Position numbers and translations under genes: made by a program
DNA from: Trichobilharzia szidati
Lineage: Eukaryota > Platyhelminthes > Trematoda > Strigeidida > Schistosomatidae
DNA: 64,000 bases
Direction of reading: 5' to 3'
Assembly (NCBI GenBank): GCA_944472155.2
Contig: OX235271.1
Location: forward strand, 81,915,256 to 81,979,255
Part shown: positions 35,395-46,214 of the stretch, piece after piece
Layout of the letters: the number at the start of each line of letters is the position of its first letter
Numbering within the stretch: position 1 is the stretch's first letter
The notes under the pieces: generated by a model
Seen by the model: only the letters and a program-made list of their open reading frames with translations
Told to the model about the DNA's origin: nothing
Databases searched by the model: none

Positions 35395-36180
35395 TTTAAG
35401 AAAACACTGTTTCACCCACAAGCGGGACTGGAGGAAGATGTCAAAGTCAGAACACGAAAGGCAAGATACATCATCATCACTCCAAAATAGGTTTGGAAAT
35501 CTTCTCCACTCAGTATAAACAAAAAGATTCGGATTTTCAACACCAAAGTGAAGTCAGTAGGTTCTTCTAAATGGGTTGGAAACATTGCGCATCTCGAAAA
35601 GTATTTCTAATAGTCTACTGCAGACTCGTATCAAAAGTTGCCTTCACTGTCTCCATACTGATAATCAAATGGCCAGAAAGAATTAGCTACAAGAAACTCT
35701 GGGAACAAACTAACCATAATGGATAAGATTTTATTTTGATAAATCACACAGTGTTGTACAGTAATATTAACTGTTAATTTTACTGTACAACAATGTGTGA
35801 TTTATCAAAATAAAATCTTATCCATAATGGAGTTATGCTCTACCACAGTGCCCAAGTTTTATACTTATATCAATAGAACTAACCATAAACCTATTGGTCA
35901 ACAGATATGTGGGATAAAGTAGAGATGGATCGGACACACAGTGAGGCGTCCGTCGAATGGCATCGCGCGCTAGGCTTCTGAGTTGAATCCATATGAGAAA
36001 CGATGAGTGAATCATCAGTGTGAGGGTGACATGAATAAGATCGTGAGAGTTGGAGTAGTTGAGAGATTATGGACAGTTGTGAATCCAGCTAGAGAAGATA
36101 ACAGAGAATGGGATAAAGAAGAGATGTGTTGTTGAAGCCCTATGTTCCACTCGGAACCCAATGGAACAATAATAATAATA
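35395..36180 (+). pseudogene. RTE/SR2-like LINE 3' end, copy 4, split by a hairpin element
   Basis: It begins in the region after the catalytic block (GEDVK-like, then KARYIII) and runs to the family tail at 36130-36180. It is interrupted at 35720-35876 by a palindromic element flanked by AACTAACCATAA. The LINE is therefore older than that element. Confidence 0.78.
35720..35876 (-). repeat. Palindromic retroposed element, copy 2, with target duplication
   Basis: A near-perfect palindrome of about 100 bp (35722-35822; arms GGATAAGATTTTATTTTGAT and complement) followed by the family head inverted (CTACCACAGTGCCCAAGTTT). Perfect 12-bp target duplications, AACTAACCATAA, lie at 35708-35719 and 35877-35888, inside the RTE-like copy. 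Confidence 0.88.
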
Positions 36181-36533
36181 CACGTGTTAAACTTGTCCTG
36201 TTGAAAAATCAAGAACAATCTAGTAAAAATGTTCTAGGAATTATGAATTAGAATGTTTGATGAAAAATAATAAAAATAAGATTTAAAAAGTTCACTAAAA
36301 GCAGTTAGTATAGCCAATTTTAGAGGTAAAGTAAAACACTATTTCTTCAACGAAATACCTTTCTATTACTATTCTAAGCACTTTGAAAGAAATGTAACAT
36401 AATAATACTAGTAATAAAAATGATATAATCTCCAATCTAACACATTTTACCTTAAAGTTATTGATGTTTAGTGGTTAAGAGAAAAGTAATTACTTTGATT
36501 ATATCAGCAATTGATGCAGGTAGATAAGATCAG

Positions 36534-37673
36534 ACTTTGAGAAGGCCTTCGACAGCGTTGACCGCGAAGTAATTTGGAAACTACTCGAGTACTACGGCGT
36601 ACCCCAAATATTCATCAACCTTATTCATTAGCTGTACGACAACGGCACATGTCAAGTGATCCACAACGGAAAACTCAGCGAGGCGTTTGGAGTAAACACA
36701 GGAGTCAGACAAGGGTGCTTATTATCACCAATGATATTCCTAATTGTGGTGGACTGGATTATGCGTCAGACAGTGGGAAAAGAGAAGACAAGGATATCCT
36801 GGACCGACTTGGAGAACCTAGAAGACCTGGATTTCATGCGTAGATGATTTATGTTTGATGTCACACAAAATCGATGACTTACAAGCGAAAACCGACAAAC
36901 TGGTCGAAGAAGCAGCAAAGACAGGACTCCAGGTGAATATAGACAAGACGGAGGTTATGGAAATAACCAACCAACAACAACAGCAGCATCAGCAACATCC
37001 ACCGCCAATCACCATCAACGGGTGGGATTTGGAAGAGATTACTTCATTCACTTATCTAGGGAGCATTGTCTCAACTACAGGAGGAACGGACGAGGATGTC
37101 AAATCGAGAATAGGGAAGGCGAGAAACACATTCATCAACCTGAAACCAATCTGGAAATCTTCGTCACTCAGCCTGCATCAACAACAAAATTCGGATTTTC
37201 AATACAAACGTCAAATCAGTTCTTCTATACGGATCAGAAACTTGGCGAGTCACAAAGAATATTTCTAACAGCCTGTTGCAGACGTTTATCAACAACAACT
37301 GTCTTCGTTCTATACGCAAGATCAGATGGCCACCGGAAAGAATCACCAACAAGAAACTATGCGAACAAAAACAAAACAAGAACCAATCGCCCAACAAATA
37401 TGCAGGAGAAAGTGGAGATAGATTGGACACTCGTTGAGGAGGCCACTAAGTGACATCGTGCGTCAAACCCTCGAGTGGAACCCGAAAGGGAAGCGTCGAG
37501 TGGGACGTCCAAGGGTGACATGGAGGAGATCGTGTGAAGGAGAGTTGAAACAGTATGGGCTAACATGGATGCAAGTGAAAAGTACAGCAGAAGACAGGAG
37601 CAAGTGGAGGCGTGCAGTTGAAGCCCTATGTTCCACTTGGAACCCGAGGGAACAATAATAATATAAATAATAA
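36534..37673 (+). pseudogene. RTE/SR2-like LINE, copy 5, with target duplication
   Basis: The most complete 3' copy. It starts at EKAFDSVDREVIWKLLEYYG (reverse-transcriptase block A), then QVIHNGKLSEAFGV and GVRQGCLLSPMIF (block B), a stop-broken FVDD region near 36840, then LQVNIDKTEVMEI and FTYLGSIVSTTGGTDEDVK, and the family tail. It is flanked by 13-bp near-identical repeats, TAGATAAGAYCAG (36521-36533 and 37674-37686). It is very similar to copy 1, suggesting recent activity of the family, but it has lost its endonuclease half. Confidence 0.88.
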
Positions 37674-38344
37674 TAGATAAGACCAGAATACATTTAAAGT
37701 ATTTTCTTTTTTTTACAATATTGTACATTGAACTATTATTTGAAATAACTCAAATTGTAGTATCAAAAAACATAAAATCTACGCCATAAACTGCTCATCA
37801 AATGATATCTTATTTGCTTAAATTACGAATTTCCTTCTTTTACGATTGATTTTAATGCACTTGATATGAATATGTACAATTTATTGTGAAGCAATTAGTT
37901 TGCTGTCATATGGCATTAATGAAATTATTTATGTATGGATCAGCGTGTAAGGGGGTGTTGCTTATCATTGAGTACTTTTTAATTGATTTTATTATACTTG
38001 ACCTTGACTGCTATTAGACATCATATGAATATGCGTCATTTCGTTGAATAATTTTTATTTATTTTAAGTTTCATTTTACAGATTAATTACATCTTGGTAT
38101 TTGTCCGTTTGGTAAGTTGTACATTTCATTATTCTCGTAAGTGTAACTTTGAACTGTAGTCACGTAGTGTATAACTGACTGGATCTGTGACTAGTGTATT
38201 AAAAAAATCACTCATATGCACATGTGAACCAAGAAACCAGTGCTACTGCAGGACTTTACTCTTGACTGTGAGAATCCCTGTTTATAATCGTAGATGTTTT
38301 TAAATAGCTTTATATAGATTTAGCCCTAAATGTTAGTTGCGTAT

Positions 38345-38490
38345 TCGGTGGCTGATAGGTGGTATGCTCGCAAGTCACGTACGCGGTCGAGGTTTAACTT
38401 CCAGCTGATACATTCCTAAATATCGGCTAGTTTACTAGTTGATGTTAAACCCAGAAAGAGGGGAAGGTTGAGGTTGAGCCGTTAACTCTA
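38345..38490 (+). repeat. tRNA-derived SINE, degenerate
   Basis: The head TTCGGTGGCTGATAGGTGGT and a B-box-like GGTCGAGGTTTAACTTCC resemble the RTE-tailed SINE family. The RTE-like tail is not visible. Confidence 0.5.
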
Positions 38491-38499
38491 CCCAGTAGA

Positions 38500-38810
38500 A
38501 GCAAGTTACAGCTTTGATCCGTTTGTCCCACTTATAAAATGTTCAACTTTAGACTGAATACACTTTAAGGTTTGCATATAGTGTGATTACTGTGTACGCA
38601 TCAAAAGAGTGCCATTTATCCAACAGCTACTCAGCTGGCTTTAAAAAAGTAAGGCTTATTTCCACTATGAAACTCTGATCCTAAACCCATCGCTTCAAAT
38701 GTCACAGTGGGAACAACATCAGTTACCGGGAATGCAGGTACATCCATCTAAAGAGTTTTGAATACGACGAAACGCGCTTCTTGGATTCCACTGCCAGCCA
38801 CCACCAATCA
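38500..38810 (+). repeat. Sm-alpha-type SINE
   Basis: The best Sm-alpha copy in the window, ending TTGGATTCCACTGCCAGCC. It includes a recognisable ribozyme region at 38728-38794. The 5' limit is approximate. Confidence 0.7.
38728..38794 (+). ncRNA. Sm-alpha hammerhead ribozyme with mutated core
   Basis: GGGAATGCAGGTACATCCA matches the well-known 5' strand of the Sm-alpha hammerhead, and GACGAAACGCG plus TTGGATTCCACTGC match its GAAA block and closing helix. The first core block is CTAAAGA rather than CTGATGA, so G5 (essential for catalysis) is lost. It is an inactive relative of an active ribozyme. Confidence 0.8.
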
Positions 38811-39214
38811 AAATAACTTCACATTAATCCTTAGACATTATCGAAGTGTCCGTACTAGAAGGTGACTTTTTAAAAATAACCACTCGTTCTGGGCCAGCAT
38901 AATCAGTCAAAGGGAAGTGCGAATAAACCTAAAATCAAACAGATGGGTTTTATTAAGCAGATCTTGCGTACTCTTGTTTGAGATTCTCTCTGTAGTTGAA
39001 TTAAGCTGGATAGAAAACTAACAGTTGTAAAATAAACCTTATTTAATAAAGTCATTAACTGTCAGACTAAGTGATATGAGAAAGAGGTAGCCTACTTCTC
39101 TGGAGTCCATCAGACTTTAGTAGAGTTTTGGGGACTCTGTAATAAAGTAGCTGCAATTCAGTCATAGTAATCTAATCGATATGACTCCCTTAGTCATTAG
39201 CATATTTTTTATTT
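38811..39214. other. Stretch with no recognised feature
   Basis: Nothing recognised between the Sm-alpha copy and the next SINE. Confidence 0.4.
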
Positions 39215-39441
39215 TATTCCTTTGCGCTCCGAGGGGAACAAATGGCCTCAAGCTAGAGCTTTGAAGTTTCAGTAGCAGTGGTGTGTTTTACGGGGTGGGA
39301 TTCCCAGCCTCACGATCAACCTTCTCTCCTTGTTGGGATTATAGCTAGCTAAGGAAGGTAAATTCAGTGCCCCGGTTGGGACTCGAACTCTGGACTACGT
39401 GCATGGTTGGCCAGCAGTCTACCACTGAACCACTAAAGCAT
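39215..39441 (-). repeat. tRNA-derived SINE with RTE-like tail, copy 2 (older)
   Basis: The minus-strand head TGCTTTAGTGGTTCAGTGG and B-box GAGTTCGAGTCCC are readable; the tail corresponds to the plus-strand GGGGAACAAATGGCCTCAAG. It is more diverged than copies at 27005 and 42145. Confidence 0.7.
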
Positions 39442-40012
39442 CTGACTCCCTGCTCTTCCAAAATTTTAAAGACCAAAACTGTAAATTTTCTTTTTGGCAT
39501 ATTTTCTGTGGTTATTTTACAATTCATTTGACTTCTGATAAGTTTTAAGACAGAAATTAGTAATTAAAATTGATGAATTCATAAATTCTAGTGAAATTCT
39601 TCAGCTGAATGCTTTTTACGCCTGAAAACACTCTAAACGCATAACTAAATACACATGCAAAAAGACCTTGACGTAAAACATTTTACCAGATGGTTAGCAA
39701 GGTTGGAGAAAAGATGAATGTGGGGTTGAACATTTGAAAGATTAAACTCAGTTACGTAACACTGTAAAAAAGTGTTATGTACTGGGTAAGAAGCTTGGCA
39801 ACAGTTTAAAACTAAAGAAATGTGGTATTTTGAAGTGAATACAAATAATTTATGATATGATGTAACATGTTTAATGTCAAATGTTTGTTCGAAAAATGAA
39901 TTAAGGAATATAAGAGAAAAGAGGAAATATCATGGATAATAGAAATAAACACCAGGGTAAACATGAAAAAGAGGCGATGAAGAGAGGAATAGCTATTTCT
40001 TTGTGTACATAC

Positions 40013-40091
40013 CAGGCTGCATGTACTTCTTTTCCCACTTCGTTTTCTTTTGTGAACTGTTGAACAGCAAAGGGTAGATAAAAGTCTTGCA
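40013..40091 (-). CDS. Possible 79-nt exon of an unidentified minus-strand gene
   Basis: Minus strand: acceptor CAATTTTAG, open frame QDFYLPFAVQQFTKEN followed by EVGKEVHAA, then donor CCTG|GTATGT. The peptide looks protein-like and non-repetitive, but no partner exon is seen and I do not recognise a family. It lies just outside the left end of the visible tetraspanin exons, on the other strand. It could equally be chance. Confidence 0.3.
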
Positions 40092-40189
40092 CTAAAATTG
40101 AACATATTTTAAATTAATAAACACAATTACTAATGTTTAGAGATTAGGACTTAACATTTATCTAATTTTCAAGTATTGGTTTGTGCGGA

Positions 40190-40400
40190 TTTAGTTTGAT
40201 TGGTTGGAGGATTTCATCATGAGCTGACATCAGTTAGAGAACCATTGGAAAACCAGTTGAGAGTACTGGACAGCTGTTTCGTCCTAGTTTGGAACTCTTC
40301 AGCAGTACTCATCCACTGAGGTTCCTACCCAGGACCTTCTGGTTACAAGGCTAGCGAGCTCGTAGACCATTAAGCCACTGGGACTCGACGCAGTGGCCAG
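40190..40400 (-). repeat. tRNA-derived SINE, second family, copy 1
   Basis: Minus strand: CCCAGTGGCTTAATGG (A box), then a B-box region with CCTGGGTAGGAACC, then a body ending GATGTCAGCTCATGATGAAA. The same family appears at 40625 (plus), 41390 (plus), 47555 (minus), 53110 (plus) and 63205 (minus). Confidence 0.7.
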
Positions 40401-40624
40401 CCCATGAAGTCTAACTTCTACCGATTCATGACATAGCGAAACCACTTCGCAATGTCTTCTTCGATGAGTTACTGCCTCAACCCCAACCTTCTGCAACCTA
40501 CTGGTCATAACCTCAGGTAACCGCCTGAATAGGGCTTTTCGCTAGTGAGTACCAGATGAATTTTTAAGTATTGGTTCGCAGGGACTTTGTCTGATTGGTT
40601 GAAGGATCTCATCATGAGCTGACA

Positions 40625-40800
40625 TTGGATTTGGTCCAAGTGGCTTGATGGTCTACGAGCTCGCTTTTTAACCAGAAGGTCCTGGGTTCGAACCTCAGTG
40701 GGTGAGTACTGCTGAAGAGTCCCAAACAGCTATCCAGTACTCCGATGCTGGTTTTCTAATGGTCCTCTAACCGATGTCAGCTCACAATGAAATTCTCCAA
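40625..40800 (+). repeat. tRNA-derived SINE, second family, copy 2
   Basis: CCAAGTGGCTTGATGG (A box) and CCTGGGTTCGAACC (B box), then the body ending GATGTCAGCTCACAATGAAA. With the minus copy at 40190 it forms an inverted pair about 220 bp apart, which could fold if transcribed. Confidence 0.75.
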
Positions 40801-41389
40801 CTCATCCAATTATTGTATTGCTGTTTTGATAGTGTTGAGAAAACCACTTTTACAGCATAGCAGTATTGCCCTTCAGGCCTACGAAAGCTTTGTTTCTTCG
40901 TTTCATGAATTTTGTTTCCGTTGAATGACAAGTTGATACGTCCAGGATTCGGAAGTTTTTCTGATGCTTACGAATAGTGCTTTCCCGACATACACTTTTA
41001 GTTAGGATATCCTTTCGAGCTTTATTCGCTATCCCAAACAGCTTTTTAATCAGTTTTATTCCACACCGAATCATAATGAAAGACCTGAAGTGCATTTTCA
41101 GTCTTTTGGATAAAGGTTTCCCCTATGCATACCTTTCTATGTGTCCATTAATTCATTTTTCTTTGTATCCTACTGTAAAACTGAGATTTGGATAACCTCA
41201 GTAATACTTCTTTATGAATAAGTGTAGTAATAATGAATTTTTGTTCCTCCATCATCTATGTACCATAAGACGACATATTAATTCAGATCTCTGCGAATTT
41301 GTGCAGGTTTCTGCCAGAAGTTCTCCATCTTTGGTGGTGGCCATATTCATCGCAGATTGACAGAGATTAGGACTCATTAGCCATTGATT

Positions 41390-41590
41390 TGTACGCGAAT
41401 GGCTAAATGGTCAATGGACTCGCCTCGTAACCTGAAGATAATAGGTTCAATTTTTGATGGTTTATGGGAGCGTGCTGCTGTAGAGTCTTGAAGGAGGGTT
41501 GTGAAACAGCTGCCCAGCACTTCACGGTTTTCAGTAGTCCTCCAGCTGATATAAGTCCGTGACCTAACTTGAAGTGGTGATTTCGATTAT
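41390..41590 (+). repeat. tRNA-derived SINE, second family, degenerate copy
   Basis: A-box-like GAATGGCTAAATGGTCAATG, then TAATAGGTTCAATTTT in the B-box place, and a body with GTGAAACAGCTGCCCAGCAC in the same order as the better copies. Confidence 0.55.
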
Positions 41591-41805
41591 TATTTACTGT
41601 GACTCTTAAGTTATGTATGGATTATCGAATCAGTGTATATGATTCTCAGAATGACTAGTGGAGATTACTCTTATTGTTTGAGCAATACTGATGCAATCAA
41701 AACTTTTTTGAGTACAAATCTAAACTCTATTTTCCTTACCATTATATAATTTATATTCATTTTTATTTTCCAGGAGATTCGAAAACTATTAGAAGGCAGA
41801 CAGAG

Positions 41806-41859
41806 ATGTGTGTTACTGTACTAAGAGTTACACTATTATTGATAAATTCATTGGTTGGT
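41806..41859 (+). CDS. Tetraspanin, exon 1 (start of membrane segment 1)
   Basis: Tetraspanins are four-pass membrane scaffold proteins; in schistosomes several are abundant in the tegument surface. This exon gives MCVTVLRVTLLLINSLVG and ends at a strong donor (GTAAGT, phase 0) that joins the phase-0 exon at 46049. The Cys near the start and the LLxxN pattern fit the usual tetraspanin N-terminus. The exon is preceded by an acceptor (TTTTCCAG at 41766-41773), and the frame stays open back to it, so either the ATG at 41806 is the start behind a spliced leader or UTR exon, or a short upstream coding exon exists. The gene continues with exons at 46049, 49347, 58276 and 63677 and leaves the window. 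Confidence 0.75.
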
Positions 41860-42144
41860 GTAAGTTAGATTTGTTGTGGGAATTTTTACTTTATTGTTTT
41901 TACTGTTCTTTTCGTGCATTAAAAATTCTACCTACTACTCAAATAGCCTGTATGTTTAAGTAGATTATTCTTACGAGGGTGAATAATACCAAGAGGTGAT
42001 TGACTTTATTTGCAATGTGTATAGTGTAGCTAATGCACCGGTGAACTTCATCAGTAGGATTCAATCTGCACTTCACACCAGATAATATAACTAGTGGACG
42101 TCTTCCAAATAATCAGTATATCCAGCATAAACTTATAGAAGAAG

Positions 42145-42377
42145 TTTTTTCCCTTTATGTTTCAAGTGGAACATAGGGCTTCAAGCTAGTGGCTTGAAGT
42201 TTCTGTAGCAGTGGCGATTATTTTTACAGGATGGGGTTACTATCCTCACGCCCAATTTTCCCTATTTACCAGTCTTACTACTGGCTTAGAGAGGTAAGGG
42301 AGTGCGTCGGCCGGGGATCGAATCCCGGACCACTTGCGTGGTCGGCGAGCACTCCACCACTGTGCCACCGACGCACA
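42145..42377 (-). repeat. tRNA-derived SINE with RTE-like tail, copy 3
   Basis: Minus strand: TGCGTCGGTGGCACAGTGG (A box) and CGGGATTCGATCCCCGG (B box), then a body ending CTTGAAGCCCTATGTTCCAC. It is intact enough to serve as a reference copy. It lies in tetraspanin intron 1; short similar flanks (around 42135 and 42378) suggest a target duplication. Confidence 0.85.
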
Positions 42378-42739
42378 CATAGAGAAGAATAGTTACTTTC
42401 TAAATGTCTAAATGTAACAGTTTCCACCTCCGGTAACACTAGCTGAAGAAGGTCTGTATTTATGAGAAGCTATAATTTCTTCTGAGAACCAACATTCGTG
42501 TGGTTCCTACGTAAGTACGTATACACGATTTAGTGTGGAAAGTAAATTAAAAAAACTAGGAAAGGAAACTGATTGCAAGAAAATAGTACAAATGAATATT
42601 AGGTGAGTTTATTTGCTGAAACACAGTAATAATGCAATATCACATGAAATTATCTCTACGGAATTATACTCTATTTTAGCGTCTAAATTCTGCTCTTAAA
42701 TTCAAAATAAACTGAATGCACTTTCTCAAAATCTATAGT

Positions 42740-43210
42740 ATGAAATTTAGATGATTGAGGGCAATCGACAGGAAGACATGAACCTGGATTTCGTGCTTGT
42801 TAGCATTCATCAGCAAGAAATATCTGAAGTCTTGAAGGAACTTATGTCCCTTGTGAGATTCCAACCTATGTCACTCAGTGCTGCAGTCAAAGCATAACTC
42901 TGTGGCAATGTTTCTAACTGCATCACTGGGTGACTCGAGTTCAAATATCAGAAGGGACATGAGTTCCTTGAAGACTGCAGATATACCTTGATGGCTGGGG
43001 ACAGCTAACAAGCACGAAACCTGGGTCCAAGGATTCCTTGCCGATTGCCTTTAACCATTTAACGACAGCAATTCAGAGTACACCGTGATAGCAAGCCACC
43101 TAGGATGGTGGCCACATTGTATAATTCACTGGCTAAATTCAGTTTGCGCTAAAATCAAGAACCAGACGCATGGTACTAGTTATTATCTAGTGTTCAATCG
43201 TAGTGTCAAA
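42740..43210. repeat. tRNA-derived SINE, third family, inverted pair
   Basis: Two copies in opposite directions meet near 42880-42900. The minus part holds GGAACTTATGTCCCTTGTGA, and the plus part holds TCGAGTTCAAATATCAGAAG (B-box region) and GGGACATGAGTTCCTTGAAG. A trailing segment (about 43087-43210, ACCTAGGATGGTGGCCACAT) also follows the family members at 48390 and 50270. It lies in tetraspanin intron 1. Confidence 0.6.
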
Positions 43211-43299
43211 ATACTGAATATGTCCAGGCAACGAGTTACTGTCAGATTTTTGATCTTTGATAACTTAAAAAATAAAATAAACCATTTACATTCGAAAAT

Positions 43300-44255
43300 A
43301 GCATTCAACAGCTATATGACGATGACACGTGTCAGGTGATTCACAACGGCAAACTCAGAAAGTAAAACAAAGCTGCCTACCATCACAAACAACACTCCTA
43401 AATGTGGTGGACTGGATTATGTGTCAGACTGTGCACAGGAGTGAGAAGACAGGAATACGTTGGACTGAGAAGAAGATTCTACAAGACATGGACTTAGTGG
43501 ATAACTTGTGTCTAATATCACATGAATTCGAAGACTTACAGGTGAAAACCAACAAGTTGGCGGGAGGAACAGACAGCAAAGACGGACCTTCAAACATACA
43601 TAAGAAAGACAGGGGTGATGAAGGTAACCAACCAACAACAGAAAACATGAATCACTGTCAACAGAAGAAATTTGAAAGGGGTCACTTCTTCCACTTACCT
43701 AAGCAGCATCGTCTCAGCTACAGGCGGTAGCGATGAGAATGTCAAAACCAGAATCGGAAAGGCAATGAAGCCCTTCAGCATCAGTAACAAAATTCGGGTT
43801 TTCAACACAAATGCTGAGCAAGTTCTCCTCTCCCATGTGGGTCGGAAACTTAGTGCGCTATCAAGAAATCTCCAAAAAGCTTCAGCTTTAATCAACAGCC
43901 ACATTCTCTGGTTGCACATTGAAGATCAAATGTCGGGAAAGAATTCGCAGCAAGAAACTATGGAAACATAGTAACCAAGATCCTATTGCTAAATAAAAAT
44001 GTAGGGGAAAATGGAGATGGATCAAGCACACGCTGAGGAGTCTTTTGAATGACATCGTGCACCAGGCCGTCGAATGGAATCTGAATGGGAGGCGATGAGT
44101 GGGTCATCATGGAGGAGATCGTGTGAGGAGGAGTTGAGAGATTATGAGCAATCTTTGGTCCGGCTAATTAAGGCTGTAGGGAATAGGGCAAAGTAGAGAT
44201 ATGCTGCTAAAACTCTATGTCCCACTAGGATTCCAATGGAATAATAATAATGCAA
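43300..44255 (+). pseudogene. RTE/SR2-like LINE, copy 6
   Basis: Starts in the QVIHNGKL region, then VVDWIMCQTV, LVDNLCLISHEFEDLQ (the FVDD catalytic block has become LVDN), and a frame-shifted YLSSIVSATGG block, ending with the family tail near 44210-44250. Inactive. It lies in tetraspanin intron 1. Confidence 0.78.
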
Positions 44256-44856
44256 AAATAAAGAACCATAAGTCCAGTAAAAGTACAACAACACTAAGGA
44301 CATTTAAAGTTTATATGATGTTTTACTGAATGAATATTGATATTTAAATTGAAAAAATGTAAATACTCATTCATCTGGAAACAACAAAATAGTCATCAGA
44401 AAAAAAACGATAAACATTTTAAGCATTTTAAGATAATACTGCTAATTATTTTGATAAAGATTTTACTTCCTTCATTACAAAACAAATTTCCATTTTTCTG
44501 TCTAAACCCTATTAGTGGCCCAATGAACTCAGTTCAACATTCACAGAGATTACTGCCTTTATTATTCTCATCAGAAAAAAGTGAATTATGAAAAACATTG
44601 TTTTTTTGGTATTTAAATCTATTGTGTAAAAATTTCAGATATTTTCAGACGCAACACTAACTGTCACATCTACATACATTCTTCATTTCACTGAAAATTC
44701 CATACTGTGTATTCCCTGAAACTAAAATAAACTAACTTACTAGTGAATCAATGAATTGATAAGTTATTAGAGTAGGTCTAGATTTTGGAAGTGCTAAGTC
44801 TGAATTTCAAACATTTGGTTCCTTTGATAAATTTCAATAGAGAAAGGAAGACCAGA

Positions 44857-44912
44857 TTTGCAGTGTAAAATGACATCATCATTCTATTTTACAGGTTCTC
44901 ATCAGCTGCAAA
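44857..44912 (-). ncRNA. Hammerhead-like motif, PLE family C left arm
   Basis: Minus strand: TTTGCAG and CTGCAAA form a perfect 7-bp stem I around CTGATGA (intact) and a stem with arms TAAAAT/ATTTTA. The GAAA block reads GTAAA, so this arm is probably inactive. Confidence 0.5.
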
Positions 44913-45656
44913 CTACCTGAAATTACAATGGTTATCAATAATGACACTTCATACTTCAATGTTTGAAAGGTAATAGAGAAACTGGATTACTACCCTGTTG
45001 ATGTTACCTCCAACTGAATTTGTAAATTTACGTGAACCTGCGGCAGTAATTACATTTGAAAGACAAAAAGAAGGGCTTCTATCCGGTTTTCAGAGCATAT
45101 TCTGAGAAAATTATGCTAAAAAGGAAGCGTACATTAACAAAGTGGAATTACCAGACACCTTGTGGATGCGGGTCAATTTGTCGAGATTTTTAAACCCTTT
45201 AAAATATTAAACATACAAAAGACAGCGAATTTACAACGATTTACTGAAGCAATTACAATCAAACATCTCAGACCAAACTTATGCACACGAAAGGAGAGTG
45301 TAGTCAATCTCTCACTCCCTTGGTAACCATATTATTTTGGTTACACTAATTAGTCGTACACATTAGTGAGCTCAGCTCACTGAGCAAGTTTTCAATTTGA
45401 TGAACTTTAACCTTCATGAGTTGCTATGTTGACGTACAATCTAATACTGTTTGTTAGATTTTTCTGTTTTCTGTCTTCTCTCATCCCCTCCACCCTTTTT
45501 ATTCACAGTTGGAAAGCAAATAAATTGACGGTTACTTGATCTAAAAGTTGTAATGCTTATATTCCGGATGCGTTCATCTTAGAATGTTTTCCCTATTACC
45601 TTCCAAACATTGACGTATGAAATGTTATTATTTATAACCATTGTAATTTCGGGTAG

Positions 45657-45710
45657 TTTGCAGCTGATGAGAACCTGTGACATAGAAATGATATGATTTT
45701 CTACTGCAAA
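45657..45710 (+). ncRNA. Hammerhead-like motif, PLE family C right arm
   Basis: TTTGCAG (45657-45663), CTGATGA (45664-45670), then GTGACATAGAAA and the complement TTTTCTA forming stem III, then CTGCAAA (45704-45710) closing stem I. By alignment with family A the GAAA block has become GACA, so activity is doubtful. Confidence 0.5.
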
Positions 45711-46048
45711 TCTGGTCTTCCTTTCTCTATCGAAATAATTCTGAATCTTTGCCAAAAAGAATCAGGAAACTTAGTCGATGCCCAGTTTGACGGCTCTTTA
45801 CTTGTTTCACTAGTTACATGAAATAAATCGCCACCTTGTCGGATATAAGTTAATCTATTTGCTTTGTTTTCTTTACTAATTAATGGACAAAAACAAGTTT
45901 AATAGACGTATACAAGCAGTGAATAGGAAAAGTAATTAATTACTAGAAAGTATTCACTAATGATGGTTTGGAAATAAATAATACAAGTGTTATTTGTTTG
46001 ATTATCTGTTAATTATGTAACTTTGTTTTCCCCTTTTAACATGTATAG

Positions 46049-46214
46049 GTATCAGCATTATTAGTGACAACATTTGGTGCTATCCTAATATGGGGAAAAG
46101 ATCAAATTATAAAAGAATCAAATGATGTAATTGGTCCATTGATACATAAGCTATACGGGGAAACAGTGGCACGTGATTTTACAGATTTGGCATCAAATAT
46201 ATTAAGATTTACAA
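46049..46214 (+). CDS. Tetraspanin, exon 2 (rest of membrane segment 1, small extracellular loop)
   Basis: Follows the acceptor TGTATAG and enters in phase 0. It reads VSALLVTTFGAILIW (completing membrane segment 1), then a loop of about 40 residues containing NDVIGPLIHKLYGETVARDF. The donor A|GTAACA leaves phase 1, and the next exon supplies GT to make a Ser codon. Without this splice the frame would run to a stop at about 46238, so the donor choice rests on phase agreement with exon 3. Confidence 0.75.

Larger units (their letters stand above)
44817..45745 (+). mobile_element. Penelope-like element, family C, with inverted terminal repeats
   Basis: The ends (44817-44975 and 45590-45745) are inverted copies. 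Between them a plus-strand frame starting about 45035 reads CGSNYI, then a stop where the GIY-YIG glycine is expected, then KTKRRASIRFSEHI; later comes ITIKHLRPNLCTRKESVVNL and SLPW, the PLE C-terminus. The reverse transcriptase is missing. Both ends carry hammerhead-like motifs with a 7-bp stem I. It lies in tetraspanin intron 1. Confidence 0.8.
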
